From: Oasisia sp. SBJ-2009
Taxonomy: Eukaryota; Annelida; Polychaeta; Sabellida; Siboglinidae
Assembly (NCBI GenBank): GCA_964017155.1
Contig: OZ024862.1
Span: 38,173,175 to 38,237,174, forward strand
Reading direction: 5' to 3'
Length of the DNA: 64,000 nucleotides
Part shown: positions 36,239-46,543 of the stretch, in pieces
Layout of the letters: each line of letters starts with the position of its first letter
Numbering within the stretch: position 1 is the first letter of the stretch
Translations under genes and position numbers: made by a program
The notes under the pieces: generated by a model
Told to the model about the DNA's origin: nothing
Seen by the model: the letters and a program-made list of their open reading frames with translations, nothing else
The model's database searches: none

Positions 36239-39200
36239 ATTATTATTATTGTGACGACACCATCTCAACGTTTCTGGGAAGCATTCAGCCATGTTGCAGG
36301 TAATGCATGAAGACTATTCGTACACAACTGTCCACCACTGTCTATAGCCAGGTACTCATTCAAACAGCTGAGTGAACTGGGAGACTGTAGAGTGAATGAA
36401 CTCGGCAGCACAGGATATAAACTGTCATTTCACGGGCTGAAGCTCTGGCCACTGTGGCACTGTACAACTTCATTGTTTCTGCTAACTTTGGGGCTACTCA
36501 ACTCTTTCTACATTCTTTCGCGCCCGTGAATTACTGTCCTCTGACCTATCAGGTGACGATACATTAAAGAATACAAAGCTATTTATTAAAGTTATATACC
36601 ATTTGTGATATACTTTCCTAGAGCGTGTTTCTCCAGAGGGTGCCTCTGTGATGTCACGTTCATTCTATCGTCACCGTAAACGACATAAAATATAAAATAA
36701 ACACTAATGATGTACACAAAATACTACATTGATCAGGTTCTGTAGATAACACTTCAGTGGCAAGGACAGAATGTTTGGTACGAACCAGGAACCTGGTGAA
36801 GAGCGCCTTCTTGTCCTCGATGTGTAGAATGGTGTCTCGACTGTACACGATGTCATATGTGGCGGCCGGCAGTTCACGCTTTGTCGCGTCTGATACTTCA
36901 AACTGCACCTGTGAACAGGACAGAACAAACGATAGTCAACATCACTGAGTACTCAACGCCTCGTCTCCAGCATTCTTAGCATCAACTACTTCTGGCACAG
37001 GAGAAACCTTGATCACCAAGGAGGTTCTCCTAGGACTTGAGTCTGGTTGAAACACGGGTCCGATGGAGGTTCCCCCAGGAACTTCGTTGCAATAGTATCA
37101 GTTGTTATCATGTTTTCCACAGGTTAACCAGGAAAGATGTCGATAAATCTCGAGAATTCAGGAGCCAGGATCAAGGAACTTTCGTTGATTTTGCAAGGAC
37201 CCTTCGAGGGGAAACCATACACGCGCGCGGACGTCAGCGAGGCGATTGGAACCATTTTTACCCCAGTGGACAATGCCGTGCTCGCGCTGGGCCCACTGGA
37301 GCGGAACCACGAGTGGCTGGTGACCATGTGCACAGAGGAAGACAAGGAGGCATTACTTTCCCGAGGGACCGTCCAGGTCAAGGGTAAATCTTTTAAAATC
37401 AAGTCTGCCGACAGGAGGCATTTTACGGCCCGGGTGCACTGGGCGTCTGTGTATATTACAAATAATGTCATACGTGAGACCCTCGGCGATTATGCCGAGG
37501 TGAAATCCTTAAAGCACGAGGTATATACCGACGCTGGACTAGACGGGATAGCGACAGGTGTAAGGAAGGTACTAATGGTGGGAGATAGGCATCAGGTGCC
37601 ACATGTTCTAGAAGTAGTGGACCCGGACACGGCGGAGGTATGGAAATGTCTAGTTACCATCGCTGGCCGCCCCCCGCTGTGTCTGCGGTGCAAAAAGATT
37701 GGCCACGTGCGGAAGAGCTGCACCACACCCTTCTGCCGCCACCATAGACAATATGGCCACGCGACAGAGGGGTGTAGCGCTGAGAAAGCTCAGCGCAACA
37801 GAAAATCGTATGCCAGTGCGGTTGCCCCGTCATCACAGGTTGATTATGAGGTAACCGAACTGCTGGCACAGGAGATAGACGGGACAGACGAGACAGGCGA
37901 GGCGAGGCCGCCAGTGTTACACAAAGCTGGCGCAGTCAGCAACAGTGTGCGACAGAGCGAGACGGCCGCACCCACGTCGCAAGCGTCGGGCTCGGAGACG
38001 CCGCAGCAGCCGGGAGCGGCTAAACCGCCTGTCAATGAAAGCCGACAGACCGTGACGGCCGAACCTCGGCCGCCGGCAGCGGCCGAAGACGAACCAACGG
38101 AATCGGCCAAACCCAGGGCGCCGCAGCCGAAGCCACGGCGTGCGACCAAACAGTCCCCTCCGAAAGTGACCATCGACGTGCCCCTCTACTTCGACGTGGA
38201 CATACCAGTAACGTACAACGACAGTTCGACTGACCTCTCGGCACAGACCGAGAACGACGAGGAGGCCCCTTCCCCTGACTTTAAAGAGATTAAAGGCAGA
38301 AGGATGAAACGGAAGAGAAAAGGGGGCGTAGTTTCGTCCCTCATGAAAAAACATACTGCTCACTAAACATTAGAATGATTTAATGTACGACTACTAATCA
38401 TACCATTAAGTCATTTAAAGGCAACAGTTACCCGGAGCCCATCCGCCTGAACGCCGGGTGATTACCACGGAGCTACCGGCAATGCCTACTGCGACGCCAG
38501 CCACTGCATTCACTCGGAGGCGTGACTTCGCGCCACGCCGTCCGCTACCAAGCATCGCCAGAGCGAAGTTCCCCGCTTGGTCGCCCTCGTCACGGCCCGC
38601 TGCACACCGCAACCGTAGCGCCAGCCACACCGTTGCCGGCCAGCAATGAGCCGCACTTTGTTTCGACGCACGCCGCGCAACCGACGCCGGCAGTTTCACA
38701 GTCTTCCGACGAGCGCCGCCGACCGTCGTCGGGCGCCTGCCCTGTAACGCGCTCTCGCGGATCGTCGCGCCCCGTGCCGACCGCCGCGCGCCTCGCGCCA
38801 GCCCAGCCGCCTTTGGACGCTGGCCCGCCGCCGATCATCGTCCGCTGCCCGGCCACTCGCCCGCCAACCCGCGCTGATTGACGACTGTAGTGTCATGCGT
38901 CGTCTCGCCGCGCGTTTATTACTATTTGTTATTTTAGTAGAACGGACGCTATAAGCGACAGTCGTTATTCTTTTCACTCTGACTTTACTCAGTCGAGTAC
39001 GACTCTTGTTTTACCGGCTAGACGCCGGACGCTCGCTCAAAGCGTTCGGCACACGAGTTACTCATATGGACGTATCTATATGAGAGAACGTTGTAGGATG
39101 GACAATAGCATTACTATATTGTAATTGAATACCAACATGTTTGACGTATATTTGCACCTGTTACATACTATGTAGTATACTATGTACTATGTACATATCC

Positions 39201-41547
39201 TAGTAACAGGCGCGTATATACGCTATGGGACATCGGGTGCTTATGGTGCTCCTTGTTTTTTGCTCTTGTTTTAATTCATAAATCACGCTTTTATATGTAC
39301 ATATATGTGAGAGTATGAATAAAACATTGAAAAGACAAAAAAAAACTACTTCTGGCCAAGTACAATTCCATATACAAGTAAATTGGGCAAAGTTTACGCA
39401 AAGACCATACACAAACCACTTGAGTGTGGATATAGGCTAATATGTTATCGATTGATCCCAATGCCCTCAAGTGCCTTGTTGCAAAACCAACAATGATGCA
39501 TGATGGGACAGGTCCGTTCTGCGGGAATGAAATTCCTTAGGAGGCCAATTTGTTTTTTGTAGCTACATATGTTTTATTTTGTCTTTGATGATATTGGGGT
39601 GGGATGTTGGACAAGAACTCAATACCAAGACTGATAACCATTGATGGAAGTCGAGTTACTCAGCTTAATTCACAGTCTTTGATAGGAGTATTTCAAAACA
39701 TTATCTTATTAGGTACAATTCCAAACACAACTACATTAGGCTGTTGGAGTATTCAAAATAATAGGACTTACATCTTTGTCCAGTTTACTGATGACAAACA
39801 ATTCTCAAAGGTGTAGTTTCATACAAGATAAGCATGTGGCAACTTACATATGAACTGGGGTTATGGTTTGAGTGACCATTATAACATTTTCTTAAAATGT
39901 TAAACATACCTGTTAGATAGATGTGGACATAGAAAGCAGGCATGATACGTACCCTCTTGTCACCACCAATCCCACTGAGTTTCTCCAGAGCTATCTCAAC
40001 CATGTTGTACGACAGATCGAGGCCATACACGTTCACATTGTATGTCTACAAAGTACACGCAGACACACATCAAATACTTTACTATACACATATGAAAACA
40101 CGTTTATCTTGTAGATAACAAAGCACATTTTATAATGGAAGCATAAAATGATTTATTCATATACTATATGGATACAGTCATACACATGTTTACTAGCACA
40201 TATAACATGCATCTTAACACTGGCGTTTTAAAAACAAACACCGCAATTACCACGACAACCACGGGAGACAGAAGTTGTGGTCATTCTATGCTGAGGTGCA
40301 TATGACTGCCACAGACTTGAGCCTCTGTTGCTGCAGTACTGACCTTGGCCATGTAGAAGGCACTCCCACCGATGCCGCAGCCAATGTCCAGCACTGTCTG
40401 TCCTTCTTTCAGCTTCAACATCTTCACAAGTTCCTACAACAAGCACGCAAACAGTTAAGCCCTTAAAGCGTGCTGTATTCATCATAGGAACAACTCAAAA
40501 TTATTTGCCCTCTACTCCCTGGCAGACCTGTTCAGTTGAACGCCATCTCAATGTATCTGGGAAGCATTCAGCCACCCTACCATTAATGGATAAAGACTAT
40601 TTGTATGCTTACAACCACCACTGTCCAAGTACCCTATAGCTGACACGCCAGTGCAGGATTCGAGCCCGTGTTCTCTCAACAGAAATGTGCCTAGCAACAA
40701 TTATATTTTGATAAACCCAAACTGCTATCTCAGATGCAATGCTGAAAAACATTTAACAGTCGCCAAAAGAAAACAACCAATGAGACATCAACAGAGACTG
40801 GTAAAGACAGCAGTGAAATGTTGATGACGCTAGGCAAACAACACAAAACCAATGTAACTGAACCCCCCTGAACATCCATCCTATCCCGACATAAATCGTC
40901 ACATTTTATTGACCTGTATTAATCGTCATCGACGTTGTATTCATCGAGTGACACTTCAAAGAGGGCGATGCAAGATTAGCTACACATGCACAAAACCAGA
41001 AATCTAGTACAAATTCAAAACCAGTTACTCATTACTACCTCGTATCTGGCACAATGCCTCAGTTACACGACGATAATTATGCCATCTTGTGACCAGATCA
41101 CTATTCTGTCGTCTCTCAGAGAGGAGAATGACCTTTAGAAAACGAATCTAACATGAAATACAAAGCCAGTTGGTAGATGAGAGGCCAATGGTCCAAGGAA
41201 GTAAATGAACATAGACAAAGGCAAATATACCTGGGAGGAGATGCATTTACGATTACCTCTGTCGTCTCCTTGCCACCCGTGCTGACGTAGTTGTGCCCGA
41301 AGATGCGTTCGTAGCACAGGATGGTGTTGTGGCTGTACAGCTGACTGTCCAGGAATTCCTGGAAGGTCGTGAACCCATTTGGGATGTACGCCTTTGTCTG
41401 CTCTAGTTGCACCTTGCGCATCAGCCACACAATCTGGTTGCTATTGTTCTTCCTCTGGAGACACATAAATACACATGTCTGAGGTGATTCAGTAAAATTA
41501 TACGCGTGCAAATCAACGTATTACGATGCAAGAGCATGTAAGCAGAA

Positions 41548-41606
<59 letters not shown>

Positions 41607-41624
41607 TATATAATTATATATAAT

Positions 41625-41661
<37 letters not shown>

Positions 41662-41998
41662 CAGATGAAAGCATACAGAAGTACACTTATTTCCAATTGC
41701 AAATAATTGTTTAAATGTAATAAATAAAAACAGCAATTAAATAACAAAAATAAGGATTGTTTTCAGACCATTGTCTGTCCTGTCTTGAGAGATGGGACAG
41801 AGTGCCATATATGGTCCGTATAATGCAGTAGTTTTCAATACCTTTTGTAATGTTGAATAACAAATATAAATGGTTATGTCCATCATATTCTATACATGTA
41901 TTAAATAATCAGGTATGTTTATTAAACAAATGTCATATAATTTGGAATGTCATAATACCAGGAAGATAAATGTTTCACACATTCCACAAATACACATA

Positions 41999-42066
<68 letters not shown>

Positions 42067-43621
42067 GCGTATGCGTGTGCGTGTGCGTGCATGCATGTTT
42101 GTGGTGCGTGCATGCATGCATGCATGCATGTATGTGAATCTGCCAAATTTACATAACTGTAAATATGTGACGACTATGCATGTATTTTCTTACACAAATG
42201 TAGCTATCTAATACTAGTTAGTAGTCATGTAAATGTAGCTTATGAAGGGGCAATTAATAATTACATCATCAGTTATAAAAAGACTGCCTCATTGAATTTG
42301 TTTTAGCAATATTCTGTGGTTAATTTCCTTTAGAATGATATTATAGCGGCCTACTGGTGGAGCATTACTCATTTGTTAAGTTGAGTTATAACCAATTCAA
42401 TAATTATAATTTCATCACTTGTTGAACTTGATGCTTTCTTGCAACGACATTATTATGGAATGTACAACTGGAAGGTACAAGCAACTAAAAGCAAAAGATA
42501 AATTTTCGTTATACATACCTCAACATAGGTTCGAACAGATTTTGAGAAAATCAATTCAAATCCATAATTGACACCACCCTGTTTTGCTGAAACTGAATGC
42601 AGCATGGAGCAGTAGCTTCCAGGGCGCCTATAGTATGACGGATTCTCAGTTAGCTTCTTGTTTCCTACAAAGTAATTTAAAACCACTTATATTGCAAATG
42701 ATTAACACATTTCAAAATAACAAATGAGTAATTATACATTTGTTTCAGAATATTTATCACTTTCTTCTTGCACTTGTTACCAGTGATATAGTTTCTACCA
42801 CTATGCCAATGTATGTACATGTGCACCAATCTTTACCATACATTTGGCAACCATTTTGAAGGCTTGATGGAACTTGTTGCTAGGCGACAGGCATCACGAT
42901 AGGCAGGTCTGTTAGAGTCATCAATATTACGTACGACGTCTCAACTTCCCAAACACCAAATGTACCTTTGATGTGATTAAAACAGATTCACACAAACAAG
43001 TACCGATAACACAAATGCAAACACTGCATGTCATAGCCAAGACTGTCTCATATCACCGAATAGATTTAATGTTTTTTTAGGAATATGGCTGTATCCCAAC
43101 ACAAGATGAATTAATGTAGCCATTGTGACAAAGTATGTTATTCTTTTATTTACCACACAAGTCAGGACAGACATCAGTCTGAACATCTCATAATCACTTA
43201 ACATAAATAAATGTGTGCAAACCTTATTCAGTTTTTTCTCCATGTGATGTATTTGGCAGTTATCCACATATTGATTTTTACAAGCAGCATCTTTTTTCTC
43301 GCACTGCAGCAGCCTTTATCAACAGCAGTGTAGCGTGACTAAATGTTATAGTGCTATCAATTAAGCAGGCTGCCCTCTAGCCTAATGAGAATATACATCA
43401 CATGACACACTGAAATACCTGACTTGTGGTAGCACGACTCTCGGAAGAACAGGTATCCTCCTTCCCTCAGCCACAGCAGCAGTTTGTTGACGAGTTTGTA
43501 GAGTTCCTCGTCATCCAGATAAATGAAGAGCCAATTTGAGAAGATCACATCTACGCTGTTGATGTAAAGAGAGCAACCAACTAATTATAAACAATTAGTG
43601 TGTGTGAGTGTGTACACATAC

Positions 43622-43677
<56 letters not shown>

Positions 43678-43832
43678 TATATTATATATTTATATATATA
43701 GTTGTGTTTGTTATAACAATTATAACGTTTCATTCATTACATGAGCAAATTACAAAATAGATCACATCTACGCTGTTGATGTAAATAGAGCAACCAATTA
43801 ATTATAAACAATTAGTGTGTGTGTACACATAC

Positions 43833-43919
<87 letters not shown>

Positions 43920-45848
43920 TTGTGTTTGTTATAAAAATTATAACGTTTCATTCATTACATGAGCAAATTACAAAATGCGGATTTTAGTGCATTCAGGCTC
44001 AACAGTCCTCTTTGGCTTGATTTGGCACCCAGAGGGTTGCAGACCCAGGATTGCGGTCATGTGGCCACAGTTACACGACCACTGACCACCCGCTAGCCCG
44101 GTCTGATCATGTGAAATATCCAGGTCCTGCTTCCTGTTCTCAGACTGCCAAAGCTAGCTCTGGGGAGATAGAGTCAGACTGTCAAATTTTGCCTAAATAA
44201 TTCTGACGCATCTATTACATACGTTCTGTTCTTCTGTCATAAATTACAAAATGCAGGTGTCCTGAGAATCATTGCATCAAAACAATATGTACAAATACAA
44301 ATTATATACTTGGGTAGTATAGTATGATTGATCGATAATCAACATTTCCAGAATTGTAGGTATATAATCTCCTCATTTTGATAACTGTTCTCTGTAGAAC
44401 AGGTGACTATAATACTAATATTTACATAATACATGAATAAACATATTACTGAAACTATAAAATGTATAACTATTAATACAGCTAAATAAACTGCCAATTA
44501 TGTTATTTCCCTTCTTTGAGTGGATGACTAGTTTCATTTCATTTAAAAGTTTGAATATAAATAAATTTCAATAATTTGGTGATTTGCGATAGATCAAGTG
44601 CAAAATGGCAACATCTGGACTTGCTGAAATGTCGCTGGGCATTCCTTGTTTAAATGTATGATGTATATTTATTGATTTATTAGCAATTACTTATTGTCAT
44701 ACTTTTACATAAAAACATGAAAATGTTTATTAATTTATATAGCACCATATTTATACAGTGATATTCTATGGTGCTGCACAATATACGAGTCAATATAAAC
44801 ATTCAATGTAATACACACATAATTGATATAATATAAAATAGTAAAATTAATTAGTTAAATAAATATATAAATACATTGTTTAATTAATATAAAAAAACGT
44901 AATAAAATAAACAAATATACAATTACCTTTCTGCAGGTCTGTCGAGTTTTGTAACATCCGCAGCCAGAAATTCGATGTTTTTGTGTTCCCCATTTACCGT
45001 CTTGTTCTTTTCGACAAACTTCTTTATAAAGTCCACCGCCAGAACACTCTTTGCAGTTTTTGAAAGTTCACCGGTGAATCGCCTGCAAAAGTACATGTGA
45101 AATTATAAAATGATTTAACAATTAACACTACTGTTCTTCTCTTTCACACTGTGTAGACGCGTGCCACTTTCAGAGGTGTGCCGCAGGGCCAATTACTAAA
45201 CAGATAGGTGCATCTACTTTTGATGGTTTGACATGTTTTGCTAGATAGCCAGACATGTGGTGGGCAGGTTAGTTATCCAAACTTTTGATATGGGGATTTT
45301 TTAGAGGCAGATCATCACAGTTCAACAACTTTACAAAAAGTGGACCTGTTGAAATCAAAAGTTGTGTCTGCTGGATGCCTCCCAGAGTAGTCGTGATAGC
45401 GTTTGGCCTTGGCTGCCAAACTGCCCGGGAGTAAAGTATAAAATGCCTTGATCAGTCCTGAATGGTAGATACTGTGCCACATGAGAAATTATCATTACTT
45501 TTTCGCCTCAGGAAAATACATCTGGGTCACAAGTACTTTGGAATACACATAGGTTATATGGTGAAATATGACTTTACAATACAACAAATTAACCACGTCC
45601 CTTTATAATACACTCTACTATGTTATAGTATTGTTAAGACTCTAATGATAATGTGAGTGCAGTAGTAACATACCCGATCCCAGCTCCCAGTTCGATGACG
45701 TCCTTCCCAGCGAGGTCAGGGAGAAGGGAAAGTAACTCAGGGATCTCCTCCAAACTCAAGGCATCAGCACCATCGTCCAGCATCATTTCTTTCGCGGATA
45801 GTTCGACAGAATGTGTCTTCCAGAAGTTTAGCATGCGCCCCCGCGTAG
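35098..45848 (-). CDS. pmt: Phosphoethanolamine N-methyltransferase, two-domain type, 11 coding exons (5' end incomplete)
   Basis: Methylates phosphoethanolamine to phosphocholine with S-adenosylmethionine (three steps, cytosolic in known members), feeding phosphatidylcholine synthesis. Exons on the minus strand: 45848-45674, 45082-44927, 43555-43419, 42664-42519, 41454-41257, 40433-40344, 40045-39953, 36908-36786, 36060-35929, 35594-35478, 35211-35098 (TAG at 35100-35098). All introns have GT-AG ends and phases agree across all ten joins. From the Met at 45834 the product is 488 residues; plant enzymes are about 490. Domain 1 has the SAM-binding motif ELGAGIG (48-54); domain 2 has DIGCGIG (282-288). 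Tyr240 and His356 sit where the catalytic Tyr-His pair of the family lies. Exon 1 opens with 14 in-frame bases before the Met after a good acceptor, so a short upstream exon is likely; I did not find it. No clear poly(A) signal lies within 300 bp downstream. Confidence 0.93.
35478..35594 (-). CDS. pmt: pmt exon 10
   Basis: Acceptor ATCACGCAG, donor GTGAGA, phase 0. Residues 413-451: [20 protein letters not shown] and an amphipathic LQRELNR helix, as expected near the C-terminus. Confidence 0.91.
35831..35910 (+). repeat. (CA)n microsatellite in pmt intron
   Basis: About 40 CA units, 18 bases beyond the donor of exon 9. On the pmt strand it is a (TG)n run, which in other genes can affect splicing. 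Confidence 0.9.
35929..36060 (-). CDS. pmt: pmt exon 9: KWLKPGG-ITDYC segment
   Basis: Acceptor GCCCTCCAG, donor GTACTG, phase 0. Residues 369-412 begin KWLKPGG and include LLITDYC, a signature of the second domain. The donor lies 18 bases from a long CA microsatellite. Confidence 0.93.
36246..36490 (-). repeat. SINE in pmt intron (exons 8-9)
   Basis: Minus strand: A-box-like GCCACAGTGGCCAG, degenerate B box, body CCTGGCTATAGACAGTGGTGG, then ATGGCTGAATGCTTCCCAG. Same family as 16960-17300 and 40531-40700. In sense orientation with pmt, about 190 bp from exon 9. Confidence 0.6.
36786..36908 (-). CDS. pmt: pmt exon 8: catalytic His region
   Basis: Acceptor TTCACAG. I chose the donor GTTCGT at 36785 over a nearer GTTCCT because only it keeps phase 0 and gives ALFTRFL-KWLKPGG across the join. 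Residues 328-368; [11 protein letters not shown] carries His356, aligned with the family's catalytic His. Confidence 0.88.
37137..38366 (+). CDS. Retrotransposon ORF1 protein with two zinc knuckles
   Basis: Intact 409-residue ORF. Residues 1-180 form a folded-looking domain typical of LINE ORF1/Gag-like nucleic-acid binding proteins. Residues 182-195 are a CCHC knuckle (C182, C185, H190, C195) and 200-213 a C-H-H-C knuckle (C200, H203, H208, C213). Residues about 250-350 are low-complexity, rich in Ala, Pro, Thr and Glu. The C-terminus is basic ([11 protein letters not shown]). GC content is well above the surrounding intron. Known relatives coat element RNA and act as chaperones; that role is inferred here. 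A domesticated host gene is an alternative, but the flanking target duplication and A tail argue for a mobile element. Family level (Tx1/L1-like or other) is uncertain. Confidence 0.8.
   Translation: MSINLENSGARIKELSLILQGPFEGKPYTRADVSEAIGTIFTPVDNAVLALGPLERNHEWLVTMCTEEDKEALLSRGTVQVKGKSFKIKSADRRHFTARVHWASVYITNNVIRETLGDYAEVKSLKHEVYTDAGLDGIATGVRKVLMVGDRHQVPHVLEVVDPDTAEVWKCLVTIAGRPPLCLRCKKIGHVRKSCTTPFCRHHRQYGHATEGCSAEKAQRNRKSYASAVAPSSQVDYEVTELLAQEIDGTDETGEARPPVLHKAGAVSNSVRQSETAAPTSQASGSETPQQPGAAKPPVNESRQTVTAEPRPPAAAEDEPTESAKPRAPQPKPRRATKQSPPKVTIDVPLYFDVDIPVTYNDSSTDLSAQTENDEEAPSPDFKEIKGRRMKRKRKGGVVSSLMKKHTAH
38522..38881 (+). other. Pro/Arg-rich open frame in the 3' part of the ORF1-only element
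   Basis: A 119-codon frame in a GC-rich stretch (38430-39060) following ORF1. It is rich in Pro, Arg, Ala and Ser with no domain I recognise, and several overlapping frames are also open, as GC-rich DNA allows. It may be residual ORF2/3'UTR sequence rather than a protein. Confidence 0.3.
39953..40045 (-). CDS. pmt: pmt exon 7: domain 2, GLDLSYNM segment
   Basis: Acceptor CTTTGTAG, donor GTACGT, phase 0. Residues 297-327 with [17 protein letters not shown], the second SAM-contacting strand. The next intron (36909-39952) is the largest and carries the ORF1-only retrotransposon. Confidence 0.92.
40344..40433 (-). CDS. pmt: pmt exon 6: domain 2 SAM motif I
   Basis: Acceptor GTTGTAG, donor GTCAGT, phase 0. 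Thirty codons (267-296) containing [10 protein letters not shown], the second SAM-binding glycine loop. Confidence 0.94.
40531..40700 (-). repeat. SINE in pmt intron (exons 5-6)
   Basis: Minus strand B box GGGCTCGAATCC, then body and GGCTGAATGCTTCCCAGATA before GAGATGGCG. It lies about 100 bp upstream of exon 6. Confidence 0.6.
41257..41454 (-). CDS. pmt: pmt exon 5: linker and start of domain 2
   Basis: Acceptor GTCTCCAG, donor GTAATC, phase 0 at both ends. It encodes residues 201-266: [11 protein letters not shown] closes domain 1; [13 protein letters not shown] (Tyr240 being the presumed catalytic Tyr) and [14 protein letters not shown] open domain 2. Confidence 0.93.
41551..41661 (+). 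repeat. (TA)n then (GA)n in pmt intron
   Basis: TA repeats with TAATTATA variants grade into GAGA repeats. Located about 100 bp upstream of exon 5 on the pmt strand. Confidence 0.85.
41999..42126 (+). repeat. (GT)n with (GCAT)n tail in pmt intron
   Basis: Thirty GT units, then GC-variant GT units, then several CATG/TGCA tetranucleotides. Intronic and not coding despite open frames. Confidence 0.88.
42519..42664 (-). CDS. pmt: pmt exon 4: inter-domain region
   Basis: Acceptor CTTTGTAG, donor GTATGT. It encodes residues 153-200 after the split Gly152, with NPSYYRRP matching the family's conserved NPTHYR-type segment. It ends in phase 0. Confidence 0.9.
43419..43555 (-). CDS. pmt: pmt exon 3: end of domain 1 core
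   Basis: Acceptor ATCAACAG, donor GTATTT. It encodes residues 107-151, including [13 protein letters not shown] and the [15 protein letters not shown] segment, both strongly conserved in domain 1. The acceptor and first 14 exon bases are copied in a tandem duplication just upstream (see 43542-43975). Confidence 0.92.
43542..43975 (+). repeat. 217-bp tandem duplication across the pmt exon 3 acceptor
   Basis: Two units start at 43542 and 43759. Each contains the reverse complement of the exon 3 acceptor plus the first 14 exon bases (GATCACATCTACG-CTGTTGATG), a GTGTGTACACATACATTATA stretch, a long (TA)n run (43628-43672; 43836-43917) and CATTACATGAGCAAATTACA. Only the inner unit continues into the complete exon. 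Confidence 0.9.
43976..44926. other. pmt intron sequence, no feature
   Basis: Remainder of the intron between exons 2 and 3. 43990-44180 is GC-richer and unassigned. 44730-44790 has inverted GCACCATA/TATGGTGC pieces resembling the tail hairpin of local repeats. Confidence 0.45.
44927..45082 (-). CDS. pmt: pmt exon 2: domain 1 SAM-binding core
   Basis: Acceptor TTTTGCAG, donor GTAATT. It completes the split Gly54 and encodes residues 55-105, starting [10 protein letters not shown] and including VLAVDFI and the acidic ADVTKLD segment of the first Rossmann-fold methyltransferase. It ends with two bases of Ser106. Confidence 0.92.
45674..45848 (-). CDS. pmt: pmt exon 1 (first visible): N-terminus and SAM motif I
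   Basis: Acceptor CCCTACAG precedes base 45848 and donor GTATGT follows 45674. The exon enters with two bases of a split codon and leaves with two (phase 2). It encodes the NFWKTHS and EMMLD segments typical of the family N-terminus, then ELGAGIG. The Met at 45834-45832 could serve as the start, but the open frame runs back to the acceptor, so translation may begin in an upstream exon. Confidence 0.9.
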
Positions 45849-46540
45849 CTGTAGGGAGAGTTCAGTATATCACCAATGCATTCTGACAACGTGGAACCAC
45901 ATACATACAGATAAGCATTCACATACACAAATGCTAGTTAGGTTATACTACTTACTAGATTTATTTATAAAGGACAAAGGTGGTAATGAGGAGGAGAGGG
46001 GGGTGAGAGCGAGCGGGCTAGCGAGCGAGCGAGAGAGAGAGAGAGACAGAGAGAGACAGAGAGAGACATAGAGAGACAGAGAGAGACAGAGAGAGACAGA
46101 GAGAGACAGAGAGAGACAGAGAGAGCAGTAGAAGTACAGGAGGTAAAAGTAAAAGTAACAAGGGAGAAACCATGTACAATACCACTAAGTGATTACGGCT
46201 TCATGCTGATGGTTGTATGTATCCAAACCACTAAATAATGCATTCATAGCTAGTCTTTTAGCATGTCCCTTTGTGGCAATGGCATGCTCTATTCAGCAAC
46301 ATAAAAATAGCATGTTTATCTCAGAAAAATGATGCCCTCTCTTGCTTGACTGCGATTCATAATTATGTCCCTTAGAAAAATATTTTTCACAGACTATCCC
46401 GGGTACAATTTAAACTAATTAGTAGCAATACGATTAAAAGTCTGCTATAAATAATGTTTCCTGTACAAATTTACCAGATAATGTAATTGCAAATTAGTAC
46501 AATTTTAATCAACTGATTTGGGGCAGATAACTTGGCTGCC
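45849..46540. other. Upstream of pmt exon 1, no exon recognised
   Basis: Expected to contain intron and possibly the first exon or promoter of pmt. It contains a GA/GACA microsatellite at 46018-46125. I saw no ATG-bearing exon with the required phase-1 donor. Confidence 0.4.
46018..46125 (+). repeat. GAGC/GAGA and 10-bp GACAGAGAGA array
   Basis: Short GAGC units, then about eight GAGACAGAGA-type decamers, one with a CAT variant. Confidence 0.88.
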
Positions 46541-46543
46541 AAC

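Larger units (their letters stand above)
36997..39343 (+). mobile_element. ORF1-only, poly(A)-tailed non-LTR retrotransposon with 13-bp target duplication
   Basis: A 2.35-kb insertion antisense within the intron between pmt exons 7 and 8. It is bounded by the perfect direct repeat AACTACTTCTGGC (36984-36996 and 39344-39356). The 3' end has AATAAAA about 20 bases before a short A run that abuts the target repeat, the hallmark of LINE-type integration. It holds one intact 409-codon ORF (37137-38366) and a GC-rich segment with a Pro/Arg-rich 119-codon frame (38522-38881). It has no endonuclease or reverse transcriptase. Just after the ORF1 stop another frame reads LNIRM, like the start of LINE endonuclease domains, and then stops. 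I infer an internally deleted derivative moved by a partner's machinery. Confidence 0.85.

Noticed and set aside
37844..38363. Minus-strand frames opposite the ORF1-only element
   Set aside because: GC-rich shadow frames; the plus strand carries the zinc knuckles.
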